Source of the DNA: Lucifuga dentata
Lineage: Eukaryota; Chordata; Actinopteri; Ophidiiformes; Bythitidae
Direction of reading: 5' to 3'
Length of the DNA: 64,000 nucleotides
Assembly: GCA_014773175.1 (NCBI GenBank)
Contig: VXCM01000938.1
Span: 232,720-296,719, forward strand
This document shows, piece after piece, positions 13,501 to 26,844 of this stretch. The stretch's first letter is position 1, and every line of letters starts with the position of its first letter. The position numbers and the translations under genes are program-made. Below the pieces are notes generated by a model. The model was not told the DNA's origin, did not search any database, and saw only the letters and a program-made list of their open reading frames with translations.

Positions 13501-16500
13501 TTTCAGAATCAAATACACCCACCTTAAAAATCAGTGTTTCTCTGCTAATATTTACACAGCCTTATGAAGTCACAGTCATTTAAATTTTTCGATAAACGCA
13601 GGTCTTCTTTTGGGACTGNTTACACAGCCTTATGAAGTCACAGTCATTTAAATTTTTCGATAAACGCAGGTCTTCTTTTGGGACTGTATTCCCCGGGTGG
13701 AGACATACATTCACGTTATGCTTTTTATTGCGCTTAAATGCTAAAATTACATAACTTTGAAAAAAACCTAAATATACGTGTTGTTCAGGATAGTGGATTA
13801 CCTATGCCAAATACGTTTAAAGTATCAACAAGTTGATTTTAATGGCGTACCAGAATGAACTCAAACCAGTGTCGGTCTGGAAGGTAGGAAAAAAATGTTT
13901 TAATTCAATGTTCCGGTAATATGCTTTAGAAAATGATTGTCAGTAATGTTACGTGTATGAAAATTGAATACACTAGGCTCAAACATGCAAAATGGGTGGT
14001 ATAGTCCTTTAAAAATGCCAAACATTTGCTTGTCACAGTTTCTCATGTGAGAATATGCTGCTTTTCCTTGTTTGTATCATTGTAATCCCTTTGGGTGTGT
14101 TTTTTTTTTTCTACTGGTTTTCAGACAAAACCAGCAATTTGAAGTTATTGCTTTGACCAGTGAGACCTGATGGTCCTTGGTTACTATTTCTTGACATTTT
14201 ATACAATAAAAGATTAACTGAAAAATAGTCAATAGATTAATAAATATAATTAATAATCATTGCAGACTTCCTCAAGAATATTTGTTTGTCATTGCTGAGT
14301 TTCAGAAACAAGGAAAATGAGTAAAGCTTTCAGCACTTTGAAAAGTGTTTTCAAATGCCGTAACAATTTTGTAGCAGGCCTGTAGCTTTTTCTTGTGTTT
14401 TCACCATCGCCGTATCTTCTTCCATGTGCCGGTCAAGCTGAGGAGGTTGCCAAAAGGCAAAGCGTGGGAGGTGGTGAGAATTCAAGACACAGATGAGAGG
14501 TTTTCAGCCCTCGCCTCCTTGAAGCAGGTGTGACAGTGAACTCATACTGTGAAATGTGTCTCAATTCATACAGTATATTGAGACACAGTGTTGGTGCATG
14601 TCAACTTTTTTTTGTCATCCAGTTGTCTTTGATTTGATTGGGTGGTTTGTTGTAGCGCAAAAGCAAACATAATCCAACTGTAATTTTATCTACAAAGTGC
14701 AGTAAAAAACACAAAAGAATTGGTCTTGGTGGCAATGCAGCAATATGACATAAATAACAAAAAATCACATACTGCTCAAAAGGACAGTGGCCCATTTTTT
14801 TTTTCTTTTTAATAAGTTCTGTTTAATATTCAATGGTTCTGCCATGAATGTTGTCTTTGCTTAAATCTTACTGCGTTGTTTCGACAGAATGAAATGAACA
14901 AAGCAAACATGCCTTGTTCTCCTTTTACTCTGGTTGTTACGGATGCCTCAAAACTCCCAAGGCAACAGAGACGCCTTCCAAACATCCAGCCTCTCTCCTC
15001 TGATGCCCACCAGAGCCCACTTCATAAACCAGAGACCCAAGTTATTCAGTCCGGTCCCACCGACTCCCCTGAAACTCCACCTCAATGTAGCACCACCGCC
15101 TGCTCACAGGCATCCTCCAGCAACCACTGCACCCCTACCCAAAACAGTGACCCCCAAAAAGCTCCTCTTTCCCAGTCTCTGGGTCCTGTAGAGGACTCGG
15201 ATGAACAGATAGAGAAGCTTTTAGAAGACATAATGATGGGCCTGAACATCCTGCCTGCTGTAAACCTGGGGAGGGACTGCAGCAAGTCGCATCACCTTCA
15301 GCAGAGCCACAACGGAGCATCAGCCATTTGTCAGGACCCAGTTACAGAGAGTGAAGCAGGGCAGAGTCAAATGCATGCTACCGCCAGCGCACCAGACTGT
15401 GTGTGTTACCGGGATTATGGGAGAGAAGGTAGTGACATGTCAAGAGATACAGGTATACACCCAGATATTTTTCTTATTTTATTGAAAAAAAATATTGATT
15501 CTATCATAATATCTACCTATCTACTACCCCGCTAGTCTGCATAGTAAATGTTAAATTATTGGCAAAATTAGGGTTAAACCAATATGATATTATTAGTTCT
15601 AATAATAATGTAGATCTGCAATTTTTAACTGGTATATCATCCAAAAATCGCACTATAATAATAATACACTATAATAATACTATAATAATAATAATCATGT
15701 GATTATTATTATAATAAACACTATAATAATAATCACATTTATATTGACTGTAAATATACTAGTCAATATACTTGTAGATATTCGTTTGCCCGGTGGTTCA
15801 AATTTATCATTCAAATTCATGGGGATTTTTTTTTTTTACTGTTGCCCTATAGCATGTGTTCAAGTTTCAGTAGCTAGCAATGACGATGTGTGGCTTATAT
15901 GGTGAAGAGCAACTGCTAATAGAACACTTGCATATGTTTAATCTGAAAATTGAGAGAGCGCTTTAGTTAATGAAAAACTAAACAGTTTCCAGTGGGTGTT
16001 GCAAATACAAACAGCATTCTTCTGTGGTTGTGTAATGACATAGTAGACAAAACCCGAGATATTTACAGCTTGCTTTATTGTCAATTATACAGAATTCATC
16101 AGTGTCTTATTGACAAAGATTATGATACCAGTATATTTGCTAAACTCTCATTCAAACTAAAAACATGCAGGTGAAATAGCTGTGAAACTTGGACAGCAGA
16201 AATGAGAATCCAAGACTCAAATATAAAAACAGTATATTTCTTTTGTTTCCATTTTGTATCTGTTACCTTAATTTTCCTTCTTTTTGTTTCATGCTTCCCA
16301 GTCCTCCACTCTTTGAGCGCTTCTGATGTTTTCACTCAAACCTCCACCGCTTGCACCGCTTTGGTTGAGCCTGATTCTGACATCGGCCCACAATCTAAAT
16401 GCGCACAGTGCTGCATCTCTACTTATTCCTCCTCTATCCAAAACCTCCAGTTTAACCCCAGCAACCTCAGTTTTGGTATTTCAAGCTGGACTGATGCTTG

Positions 16501-19500
16501 TTTTCCCACCTGTTGCGCAGGTATCCCTGCTCAGACTCAGCCCACCTACACAAGCACCTCATCTGAACAACCCCATGCTGTGCCACTGTCCAAAACTCAA
16601 AGCTGTCTACATGCTGAAGCACCAACAAGAAGACATGTCACACCCTCAGTATGCTACTCCAGTGAGCAGAAGCTACGTTACCCAGTAGTCCATGGGTCGT
16701 CTTCACTTGAAGAGCAGCGTGTTCTAGAGAACTCATCTCAGTCACGAGAAAATGAAGTACTGTCCTTGTATTCTCCTACCTTGCCTTGCATGGATTATTG
16801 GCACCTTCCTCAATGTCTCTCTCCATCAGAGCCATGTATCCCACTGGCAAAAAACTCAACAAGCCAAGAGGCTACAATCCAGCCAGAGCCGCCTCTGCAG
16901 CAGCCATCCTGGCTCATGGAAAACCCAATAGTACTACAGTTTCCTCTGAGCACCATGGTTCAGGGAGAAAAAAATTGTGAGTCTTCACTACAGGACGCAA
17001 ACTCCTGCTGCCAGGTAAAGCCATACCAGGAACATCTAGAGATGACTTCAAATAGGGAAAGCTGTGGAGAAACCTGTGCTGAGAATTGGGTTAAAAAGCG
17101 AAGAACAGAGTCTCTTGTTACCAATAATGTGGCAGAAGCGAATTCTGACCAGAAAAAGGTAAAAGAAAATTTGCAACAACTATGTAAACATTGTGACACT
17201 ACAGTTGATGCTGTAACACCTGCAAGGAGGAGGAGAAAGTGCTCCAAAGACTTGAAAATCAGTGATGGAATGAGTCAAATCGGCTTGAATGTTTGCTCTG
17301 TGAGTTTGTTAAGCAACAACGTGTTGGTGAAGGAAAGGGAAATGTCCATCCATTCTTGGAATAAGCCCTCCAAATCAGCAGGTAACCCAAATTCACTGTC
17401 TCTTGTCACAGAAGGTCAGAGAGAAAATGCCGGAGGCCCTGGAGGCCATACACAGATTGTGAACTCTGAAAAAGTTCCATTCAGAACATGGGGTTTCTTG
17501 AAAAACTCCCAACAAAAAACATCAAGTGACATCAGGTCAGATATATCTGTAGTTACAAAATCTTCAGCCAGCAGAGCGAAGACAGTTAAAAATCAAAAAG
17601 TTTCCACAAGGATGCGTGGAAGACCTCGAAAAATCAAGCTTGAAGAAGTTGTGACTGCAGACAACACTCCTGCCATCGTTGAAAACAAGAGTGGCAATGA
17701 AACTGAGCTGCAGACTTGCAGGGAGATGCTGGAAAAGAAGGAAAAACCAAGGAGAGGGTACAGAAAAAGGATGAGGAATAGAAATAATGAAGTGGAGGTT
17801 GTTCCGAGGAAACGGGCTGCAAGTGCAATGAAGGCCGAAGCAAATGACAACTCCACACCCCCTGCTGTTAAGAATGTTGAAACTCCCAAACGAACTCGGA
17901 CGATTACTCTGAAGGAATTTGAAAAGCTTATCAAACACCAACACCTCATGACCAGAAAATCAAAGGAAGCACATGAGAAGAAAACTTCAAGTGAAACTGT
18001 AAAGAATGTACAGGATGAAGGGAAGCCTCGTGATAACACAGACGACATTTCTGAAAAATTAACGGAGAAGATGGACATTATTCACGCTCAGGACCGTGAT
18101 GGGATTGAAGCATCCCAGAACATCTCAGATGCCAGAGCTGATAAAAATCACAATCAGATTTTCAACAAATCTACAGTTGAGAATCACTTACAAAAGGAAG
18201 ACAAAAACAGCTTTTCTGGTGAGGAGAAGAGTGCGTATGCTGATGAAAACCAGCTAGTGTCATGCTGTAATGTCTTGGAAGAACTGATGAGTACGTTGGC
18301 TGTTGACAGAGGAGTTGAGAGGGAGCAGCCTCTAACGAACTACGATGAAGGTAAGTTTTGTAGTTTTTTTAAATTTTAGAATCTGAAAACCAGAATATTG
18401 AAGTCTAGGAAAAGCTCAAGCTCATTAAACACAAAATAAGAATTCCACCAATATTTTTTTTTTTTTTAANATTTTTTTTTTTTTTAGATTAGCTCAAGAA
18501 AGAAGACATTTTTCTAAACCTTTACAAAATCATTTGTTGTTTTAAACTCGTTTTAAAGAAGTACTTTGTCCAAAATGCTTTTAGTATCCGATACTCTCCC
18601 ACTGGTGTTGAGAGTTTGTGGTTTCCACTGTCACAGTGAACAAAGACTGTTATCAGATTGATGTCATGTCAATTAAAATACAGAATACTCCAAAACTTCT
18701 CCAACAATTCCTACAACAAAGTCCACTCCTCTACTGTGCGGCCTGTACGATGCAAACAGTTCTGTCAAAATATGGTTAAATATGATGCTTTGTTTCAAGG
18801 ATTATATGTGTCGTTAACGTATGCGTGTGCGTGACAGCTGCCACATGTATCCTGCATTTGTTACAAGCATTGATTGTGCATATTGACCAAAAATAAAGCT
18901 ATGTTCACAAGAAGCAATACTTAAAAAAACTGTGGGGGCGCTAATATCAACATTTGTCAAGGTACATCACCAGTGAAGTGACAGTGACAATAAAAGTGAG
19001 ATGTACTGTCCATTGTTAGAGTGAGACTTATTTATTTAAAAAGGGAATAATATATGAGTGTAGTATATTACCAGAATAACTAATGCCACATATCATATAT
19101 CACATATCACAGTATAACCAAGACTAATTTGCAAAACTTATTCCTAGATGGGCTTTTACAGAAATACTTAACTTACAGTATAATACAATATTATAATACA
19201 AATGAGGCAATACAAATACATAAAAAAGTAGCCAAGAAAAAAACAAACTCAAATACAATATAATTCAGTAGTAAGAGTAATATAAATGGCTCAAGCATAT
19301 CTGCTATAAGTTCTTTGGCCTTTGTAAGGTAACAAAAGTGCAGATGTCCTTGATTGTCACCATCTTTGTTTTATATATTGGAAGTAGTTTTTAAGGCGTT
19401 CCAGTATAAACCAGGGTTATTAATGTTTTGGGTGTCACAGTGCCTCCTCGTGGATGTAGTGTTTCTTTCAGCTTGAAGGAAAGTATGAAGTATGTATGTG

Positions 19501-20429
19501 AACAACAACTGTCTGTGTAATTAATATCAAGTACATACAGGAGACTGTTGCACTGGCGTGATGCTCGAGAAATTGTTTATCTTCCCTGAAATTGTTTACT
19601 TTTATTAGCAGCCTACACAGGCAGATTTATATTGTTTTATATTTTATATTGACAAGCAAATTGTAGCATTTGTTAAATTGCATCCAACAAGTGTTATGCA
19701 TCTTTACCTGATAAATAAGTAAAATAATTGATCAGGTGTTATATTTTTTATTGTCATTCAGTGGATTCTATGTGGAAATGATTCAGGAACTTTATTTCTC
19801 TCTGTTCTTCATAGGAAATGTTAAGAAATGGGATGTCTGAAGCACTGATTTGTTTCCCCCAGAACAAAACACATCGAAAACGCACATAGGTTATCTTTAA
19901 CAGTTACATGCAGTTATTCTCAGTTTAAATTTTCTTTATGTATGAGGAATGATATTCCACAGCCTCTCGCTATATTTTAGTGATTTTAGTTTATGATAGG
20001 ATTTAACTAACTCAAATTTTCAGTGTTTCTACAGCAGCTTGTAATTAGTGACTTTTTCTTTCTCTCTCAGTTGTACCCTGTAGTGGAGGAGTGTCTGATC
20101 AAACACACGCTGCAGTCAGTGATAAAGGTTTGTCTCACAGTGGCACTCACCTGCCTCAAGAGAAAAAAATGGCGTTGGACCACCACTCCAACCTGCTGGC
20201 CCCTCAGGGAACTGGTCCACCTTCACTGGATGCCAGTATGATCAACAACCGTCCAGGCTGCAGTCTGGAAAATGAGGAAGAACTGGAGGTGGACGTCCTG
20301 CTTTACTCTCCAGAGAGAGGCCTTCAAGCCAGAGAGAGCGAGGATATGCTGAACATAGAAATATGTCCAGATGATGAAGAGGAGGAATATGTGAACGTGA
20401 CCGATGTGACTGGCGATGAGGAAGAGTAG
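10554..20429 (+). CDS. btbd18: BTB domain-containing protein 18
   Basis: Nuclear BTB/POZ protein; in mouse, BTBD18 is reported to promote transcription of pachytene piRNA precursors. Coding exons are 10554-10662, 12059-12996, 14438-14527, 14888-15452, 16302-18350 and 20071-20429; phases agree and give about 1,369 aa, roughly twice human BTBD18 (712 aa). The ATG follows a splice acceptor by 7 nt. The BTB fold is at about residues 10-120 (NSALFCDTLLQSDG, then SVPAHSCVLAAFSPYLSQKL, then KTLLKLVSLLYSGELEVEG). There are no zinc fingers. A conserved block, KLRRLPKGKAWEVV, spans the exon 3/4 junction and resembles KLRKIVNGTCWEVV of the human protein. Exon 6 encodes basic clusters (ARRRRKC, VPRKRA) and an AT-hook core RGRPRK. 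The C-terminus is acidic, as in human. Introns carry two MITE-like copies. Identity also fits synteny with ctnnd1 and timm10. Confidence 0.88.
11282..11928 (+). mobile_element. Long-TIR MITE-like element, subfamily A, copy 2
   Basis: Inverted ~90-bp ends (TTGAAGGACCATACC at the left, its inverse at the right) enclose the family's shared interior. It ends about 130 bp before btbd18 exon 3. Bases 11392-11455 and 11457-11520 are identical around an N and represent an assembly duplicate. Confidence 0.75.
13368..14012 (+). mobile_element. Long-TIR MITE-like element, subfamily A, copy 3
   Basis: Same structure and orientation as the copy at 11282, in the next btbd18 intron. Ends read TTAAAAGACCATCC and TAGTCCTTTAA. 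Bases 13552-13618 and 13620-13686 are an N-joined duplicate. Confidence 0.75.
17611..17628 (+). other. btbd18: AT-hook motif within btbd18 exon 6
   Basis: The codons for RGRPRK give the canonical GRP core of an AT-hook, a minor-groove DNA-binding motif, flanked by lysines. It suggests direct DNA contact by a BTB protein that lacks zinc fingers. I cannot say from memory whether mammalian BTBD18 has it. Confidence 0.7.
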
Positions 20430-21420
20430 CCCCTCCCTCACTGAGTGTTGTTTAAATATATTTTTAATTAGCACTGCACTGTGACATTTGCAGTGTTCCT
20501 TCTCTTTTGGTTGTATTTCTGTTTATTGGGTTTAGAGAGATGCTAATTTGCCAGGTGAAGTATCTGTAATAACTAATCACCTGTAATGGTGATTAATTCA
20601 GTTCCTTATTAATAGTGCACATGGATGTTTAATTTCAACTTAATAAGTTAAGACAATGGTACAAGTTGAAAAAGTTTCAAGCTGTTCACATGTTTTGCAT
20701 TTACAGTTTGTATTTGTAATTTTACTAATTTGATGTTTTCCTTGAATTTGGATTTTCAGACTGACTGATGAAAGGCTGCATTGTGCCTCTACGTGAAGAA
20801 CAGTAATTATCTACTGAAAAAAGGAACATCATTTTGAATTGAAGCAGTGTTAATGTGTTTGTTGTAAATTTAATAATTGCATGGTTATGGTTTATTAAAG
20901 TCTTCTGTCTTGTCCTACATGCCAAGTTCCTAACAGTTCCTAACACCATCATGTTTTTGACTATCAGGACTCACTTGAAAACTGAAATACTTAAAATACT
21001 TTTGACTTTGACTTTTAATAATCGTTTCATTAAGTTGTTTTTAACAAGGTTTTAAAGGGACAGTTTTAGGATTGATTAGTCCATTGCAGTTCATGAAAAT
21101 CTTTCTAACCCATGTTTTCTGCATGGGTAAGGAGTAAGAAAACTCATTACAACTGATCAGGTAACATTAAAGTCATTCCTTAATATTTACCTTAAATGAT
21201 ACTTAATTTTTTTTTTTAGATCAGGTAGGAGTAGCTGTAATGTATTTGATTGATTTAAATGTTTTTTCTCCCTAAAAACCCTTAAACAATACAGAAACCC
21301 CAAATACTATAATATATCACTATTAATTGTAAAATTTGGGATAAAATCTGTTTTTCAGTATGCTCTTATTAGGTCTATCATTTTGTAACAACATAAAGCG
21401 GTGCAGTGTCCGTTTGAATC
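20430..21420 (+). other. btbd18 3' UTR and spacer
   Basis: AT-rich sequence with no convincing gene. An ATTAAA at about 20893 is a candidate polyadenylation signal for btbd18. Confidence 0.4.
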
Positions 21421-21429
21421 CAACTTTAT

Positions 21430-21560
21430 TGATAGCGGAAGTAAGACAGGAAGCGGCACGTGTTTTTCTTGCGGATTTGAAGGTTAAAGAAGCAGCGGCG
21501 GGCAGGTTTTGGTCGGCTGTCAGCTGGAGAGGGTCAGCAGGACGGTGTGTATGTTTCGAA
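21430..21560 (+). promoter_or_regulatory. timm10: timm10 proximal promoter
   Basis: GC-rich, TATA-less stretch immediately before the timm10 start codon. It holds an ETS-type CGGAAGT at 21436-21442, a second AGGAAG, and a CACGTG E-box at 21457-21462, a combination common in promoters of nuclear genes for mitochondrial proteins. Confidence 0.5.
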
Positions 21561-21590
21561 AGAGCTGGGTGCGAGCACTGGAACGCAGAC

Positions 21591-23559
21591 ATGGATCCCA
21601 TGAAGGCTCAGCAGCTGGCAGCGGAGCTGGAGGTGGAAATGATGGCTGACATGTACAACCGGTAATACTGTAACGCTGTTAGCAAGCTAATCACCTAGCG
21701 TCCTTAGTGTTCACTCAGTCACTGTAAGCTAAACTCATGGCTTTGATTTGTACCTGTGTCTTCCTCAGTAATCAGTTAAATTCAGACTAACGTTATGTGG
21801 CGATTGCTTCTTTAAGATTATTAAATCGTAGATAAAGATAAATGACTGGTCCCTCTTTTATGCTAGCTAACGCTAAGTACTGTAAATTACTGTAGCTGCT
21901 TGTGAAGCATTTTAGTTGATGCTCAGTCAGACTCAGACACAGTGAATGCAGCTTTACCCGAAGTGTATCTTTATTACATGTGAAGTTGTCAAAATGAGCA
22001 GGCCAGAGGGGAGTAACTGGTTTATGTAAAAAACCTTTAAACAAGCAGTTGGATTAAGAATTTGTGCGGGTAATTCCAGTGATAATATAAAGAATGTGGA
22101 CTAATGTGAATGCCAAAGCAGGCGTGTGGTGACTATTAAATTATATAGTGAAAAAAAAGATACTCTAATAGCCGTGATTGCATCTTGCAAATAATTTGAT
22201 TCAGAAAACTTGCTTTACTGTAATAAAAATGCATTTAAATTGAATACCTGACTGGTTTACTTTCAGTGTCATGATCTTCACATATGTAAAGAATATAGTA
22301 GGACTTTCAGCTGTGAATTAGAAGCATAATCATAGAGTGAAGCAATATTTATTAAAATATCAATTAAACTTCATACCTGTGACAGATACTGTAGCAATAC
22401 ATTATTTATGATATAAGTTATCAAATCTTAGGTGCATTCATTGTTAATTTCACTCTGCTTCAAAGTCAGATAAATTGAGAAAATTGTATCACAGCTGTAA
22501 TGCCAAGAGAAGACTGAATGTGGATATACAATAATAATCAATGGTCAGTAATTATTTATTTATATTCATGTGAATAAAGGTTGAATCCCTAATAAAATAT
22601 AATTTAAAATAGAGATCCAGCAGGTGGAGCTGTGTTGCTACACTAGTGATATTGACTGCAGTATTGGTGTTTAAAAAAAAGTAAATATAATTCTACACCT
22701 TTAAAACAAAAAGTACAATATAAATAGCATTCTAAGCCTGACTGAACAATGCCACTGAGTGGCATTTTAATTTCCTTTTCTTCATAATGTGGCCACAATG
22801 TGACTGGAATTTCCCTCTGATTAACTGAAAGTGCCATCTGTGGCGAGTGTTTGTCAGCTGCAGCCCTGGTCTTTTGTTTCCTTATCATACACAAATACTA
22901 TGTCCTTTGTGCTACAAATATACCTTTTTAATGGATGCTTTAAAGCTGCATTGTGTTTTTTAAAGATTCTGGAGGAAGATATTAAATGATTTAGGCAACA
23001 TTGATTACATAACCTTTTTAGGAAAGTGTAACAGCCACAACACAAATAGTGCTGTGTGCTCTCACAGTGGTAGATATTTTGGTTTAATGCATTTTAAGTG
23101 GTGGTGAAAAATTGTTCTAGACTCATTGAGTCAGATTAATTGTCACTTTTTGCATTGGATGCATTTTTACTGTCACACACCAAACTGTTAATTATTCAAC
23201 CACTATCATGAATGCTCATTATTCAAAGGAATTATTTCCTATTTGCATCTTTATCACAGGCAATAACTAGTCTTGTGTCATGGTAAGGTGTTATACTGCA
23301 GTATTTCTGAGCTCTATTTAATATTTAACAATCTAGTTGACTCCTGCTTTTCTTTCCTCCCAGAATGACTAACGCCTGCCACAGGAAGTGTGTGCCCCCA
23401 CATTACAAGGAGGCAGAGCTGACAAAAGGCGAATCTGTGTGTCTGGATCGCTGCGTGGCCAAATATCTGGACCTTCATGAGAGGTTGGGACGCAAGCTAA
23501 CGGAGCTTTCCGTCCAGGATGAAGAAATGATGAGGAAAGCAGCCATTGGGAGCGGATAG
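21591..23559 (+). CDS. timm10: Mitochondrial import inner membrane translocase subunit Tim10
   Basis: Small TIM chaperone of the intermembrane space. Tim9-Tim10 hexamers shield hydrophobic carrier precursors between the TOM complex and the TIM22 complex. Two coding exons, 21591-21661 and 23364-23559, split within an arginine codon and give 88 aa, close to the ~90 aa of human TIMM10. It starts [20 protein letters not shown], almost identical to human. The twin CX3C motifs are intact: CHRKC and CLDRC, which form the two structural disulfides via Mia40. There is no cleavable presequence, as expected. The first intron (21662-23363) contains nothing gene-like. AATAAA occurs at 23673-23678 and again at 24692-24697. 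Confidence 0.97.
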
Positions 23560-24720
23560 AGAGACTGATGAAGGAAAGATGGAGCATTTTGGGGGATTAC
23601 AGAGTTATGGGATGGGGTTTCCATATCTTGTTTCTCTAGATGAGAGATTGGTATTTTAATAGAGGGTGGGTAAATAAAACAAAAATATTCATGTGTGGGT
23701 CCACTGAAAGAAGCCATGTCTCTTCTGTTGTATCAGAGAATGATACAAAGGATGGATTGGATGAAACTGAAGTTTTTGATTTGAACATCAGTGACACGTG
23801 TTTGGAGGATATAAAACTGAGGACATAAAACTGCTAACAGTGACCCATCAGCTTTTCGTGGATCAGACATCACCTGAGGCTTGACAATGGGGGAAAAGAC
23901 CTGAAACGTAATGTTATTTTATGTATTCTTAGTGCATGCTTTCAGATTCTTTCAGTGCTAGACGGGATGAGGCTTTCTGCTGCAAGACCATTTCAACTAG
24001 GTCAGCTATGTTGTCAGTTGAGAAAAGGCTGTGTCATTATCTTTTCTATACAGAAAAAGCACCTCCCATCTGTTACTCAGGGGTGAATAAAACAAACACT
24101 AAGAAAGATTTGCCTTTGGTCTTTTACCCCAAAGCCACCTTTGTACTTTGATAGTTTGTTTTTTGGAAGAGAGTGAAGGGGAGCATGGACCCTATTCATG
24201 GGGTTGCAACATAACATTATTATGAGTTGTCTGTTATGCAGACAAAGCAGCGTGAGTTCTAGACAAAACCTCACAATACAGCTAAACAAAAATGGATCAG
24301 AATGCACTGAGTTAATTAGTATGACAGCATGTTTGAGCCAAAATAATTTTTTTTTTTTTTTTTTTTNTTTTTTTTTTTTTTTTTTATACAGGACTATGCA
24401 TCGTTTACTCTCTCTGCTCAACTTGAACATCTCAGCAGTGAAATAGACAGATCATTTTGGTTATACGGACTTACGTTCAGTTAAAAAATATCTTTTGCTG
24501 AGGACTGAACTTTCCTCTATTGGTTTATCATGTGTGTATAGACTGTGTCAGTGGACCATGTTTATGATTGTGATATTGTGGTGATTTTTGTTTTTTTTTT
24601 CATGTCACACAGTGTAAATGGAGCAGTTTTGTCCAGTGACAGATTTCTGCTCTCTTTTTATCTGTAGAAGCTGCATAGCATTCATTACTCTAATAAAACA
24701 ATTTGCCATCCTTTTATGTT
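23560..24720 (+). other. timm10: timm10 3' UTR and downstream sequence
   Basis: No gene was recognised. AATAAA signals are at 23673 and 24692. A poly-T run with an embedded N at 24345-24385 is a homopolymer assembly join. Confidence 0.4.
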
Positions 24721-24969
24721 AATAGCACGGGTTGTCATTGATGTAACACAGTAAGTCTTGTTTTCTGTTTCACACCACTTTCTTCGCTCCTGCAGCACCA
24801 GCACTGTTATTCCTGCAACTTGGATCCCTGGGTTGGGTTATGCCTGGGGGTGGAGTAACACGAACAGCACTCATGATCTTTCCCACTGACTGTACATTTA
24901 AACTGAGGCTGGGCTACATCATGGATGGCAGAATGTGAGTTAACTGCACACAGCAACAAAATAAAATTT

Positions 24970-25170
24970 AGCAAATATAATGCATGCTTCTGAAAATCTG
25001 ACTCCGTGGCTCCTTTAACTCTAGAAAAAAGATCACTTTCAACTTGTACAAACCTTCTGGGGACATCATCTTCATCATCAGACTTGTTGATGTATGAGTC
25101 TTCCTCTTTGATGGAGACAGTTCCACGGTTGGGCCTGTCCTGCGACTTGTCGGCATCCTCTGTTGCTGGA
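24970..25170 (-). pseudogene. Coding-like acidic fragment, unidentified
   Basis: Read on the minus strand, one frame gives a biased acidic peptide containing IKEEDSYINKSDDEDDVP followed by RRFVQVESDL, which looks like former coding sequence. An ATG-started stretch (MDPKDGTNFQQQ) is in a different frame, so any original frame is broken. I do not recognise the protein. It may be a transposon gene remnant or a lost exon of a neighbouring gene. Confidence 0.25.
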
Positions 25171-25848
25171 AGTTTGTACCATCTTTAGGGTCCATGCTGC
25201 CACTTCATGGTCAGGGACGGCTCCAAGATTTTATAGATGGGGTGGTCAAGGGGTGGCTGACTGTGGTATGAGGGTGACACTGTAGGTTGGTGTGCACACT
25301 CAATATTGTAAAAAAAAAAAAAGTAAAAATATTACATATAAACGTATGTAATATGCATATTGCATTTTTATACCAGTTTGACACCAACATGACTAACAAA
25401 GACATTTTCTCCAGGAAATATGTTTCTGGAGAAAATGTACCTGTTATGGCTAAATACTGAAGCAATTAATTTCCCATTTAGTTTTAATAGGCCAAAAATT
25501 TTAAATAAAGTTTAACAATTCAGAAAGTATTGTGCATCAAACTGTGACGTGCTCTGATCTGATGCTGGATCTTGCTGAACTGCGCTGTTCTCTGACCCTG
25601 ACTTGCTTCACCAGGTCTATTACTTTTGAAGAAACTGATAAAATACACACCTATCTTGCAAATGTTGAAAAATCAAAACAATTTCAACAATGCGGGTTTG
25701 ACAGCAGTCTTTAACGGCTTCCCTGTGTAAAACCACTCCTTACCAAGTTTCATCAAAAACGGCTCATGAAGTAATCCTGTGAACAAAGATAAAAACCAAC
25801 AAACAAATCAATACATAACTGGCATAACTTGGTGGAGGTAAAAATACC

Positions 25849-26200
25849 CAGAGGTGGGTAGTAACGCATTCCATTTACTCTGTTACATTTACTTAAGTAA
25901 CAGGATACTTTTAACGCATACTTGAGTATATTTATGAAGAAAAACATACTTTTACTCCGTTACATTTGGTCGCACTCTTTGCATTACTTTTTTATTAATT
26001 GAGAGACATTGCTCCGACGCAACGAGTCAAAATTCTCCGCTTTCTCTACTGCAGCACAGAAAGTGAAAGCAACTGCTCCACTGTGAGTGAGAGAGCTTTG
26101 GTCCAGTCACATTCAGCATCCCCTCATCTCCATGACAACAATGGGTTGACACTGCTTGATAGTGCCTTTGCATATAATATAATATCATATGAATTAAAAT
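25849..26200 (+). mobile_element. hAT-like element, 5' end fragment
   Basis: It begins CAGAGGTGGGTAGTAACG and continues with alternating 'ACTTAAGTAAC / TACTTTTAA' type motifs, typical of a very common fish hAT-derived non-autonomous element. No matching right end was found in the window. Confidence 0.5.
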
Positions 26201-26588
26201 GAACTTAAATAAGCAAACACGATTTTTTCTTTCATAATTTTCTTGGCGCTTACATGAAAAATGGATTCTAAACAGAGAAAGGCGTAGAGAAACAGCGGAT
26301 GATTATGGAATTATTCGTACCCGGCATCATTGTTATTTTAATACCAATGATTTTATTCTGGCTACTATAACCACCTCTGAAAATACCAGAAAATGATTAA
26401 AAGTCTTGGAATGTACAAGGCCAGATTTTGTGTCATGATGAAGAGTAACATGATATGACACAGTTTGGAGTAATAGAATGGTATAGAGAAAACAAGAAGG
26501 CGTAAGTAGGCAGGAGTTCATTAAATTCACTGCAGGATGTCTCGCTTTCTGTGAAAACATGGGAATGTGTTTTTCTTGCCATGTTAAA

Positions 26589-26589
<1 letters not shown>

Positions 26590-26624
<35 letters not shown>
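26590..26624. repeat. (GA)n microsatellite
   Basis: Uninterrupted GA dinucleotide tract in the spacer upstream of unc93b1. Confidence 0.95.
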
Positions 26625-26626
<2 letters not shown>

Positions 26627-26844
26627 GCAACATGGGTTCAGCAGCAGACATGAGCCTGACTTTTGTCACCAAGTAGGCATGAAAGCAAAGTTTTTTAACC
26701 CCACTATTGCTTATGTACAGTGGGTGAGAATGGGCGTGGGTGGTGTTCCACGTGTCACTCAGCCCCCATGTGTAACCCCGCCCACCGGCCACGCCGGTGG
26801 GCTGGCTGCTACAATGGGAATAAATATGCTACTGTAACTTTAAG

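Noticed and set aside
17593..18078. 161-codon minus-strand frame
   Set aside because: It is antisense to btbd18 exon 6; a serine/phenylalanine-rich shadow of a lysine/glutamate-rich coding region.
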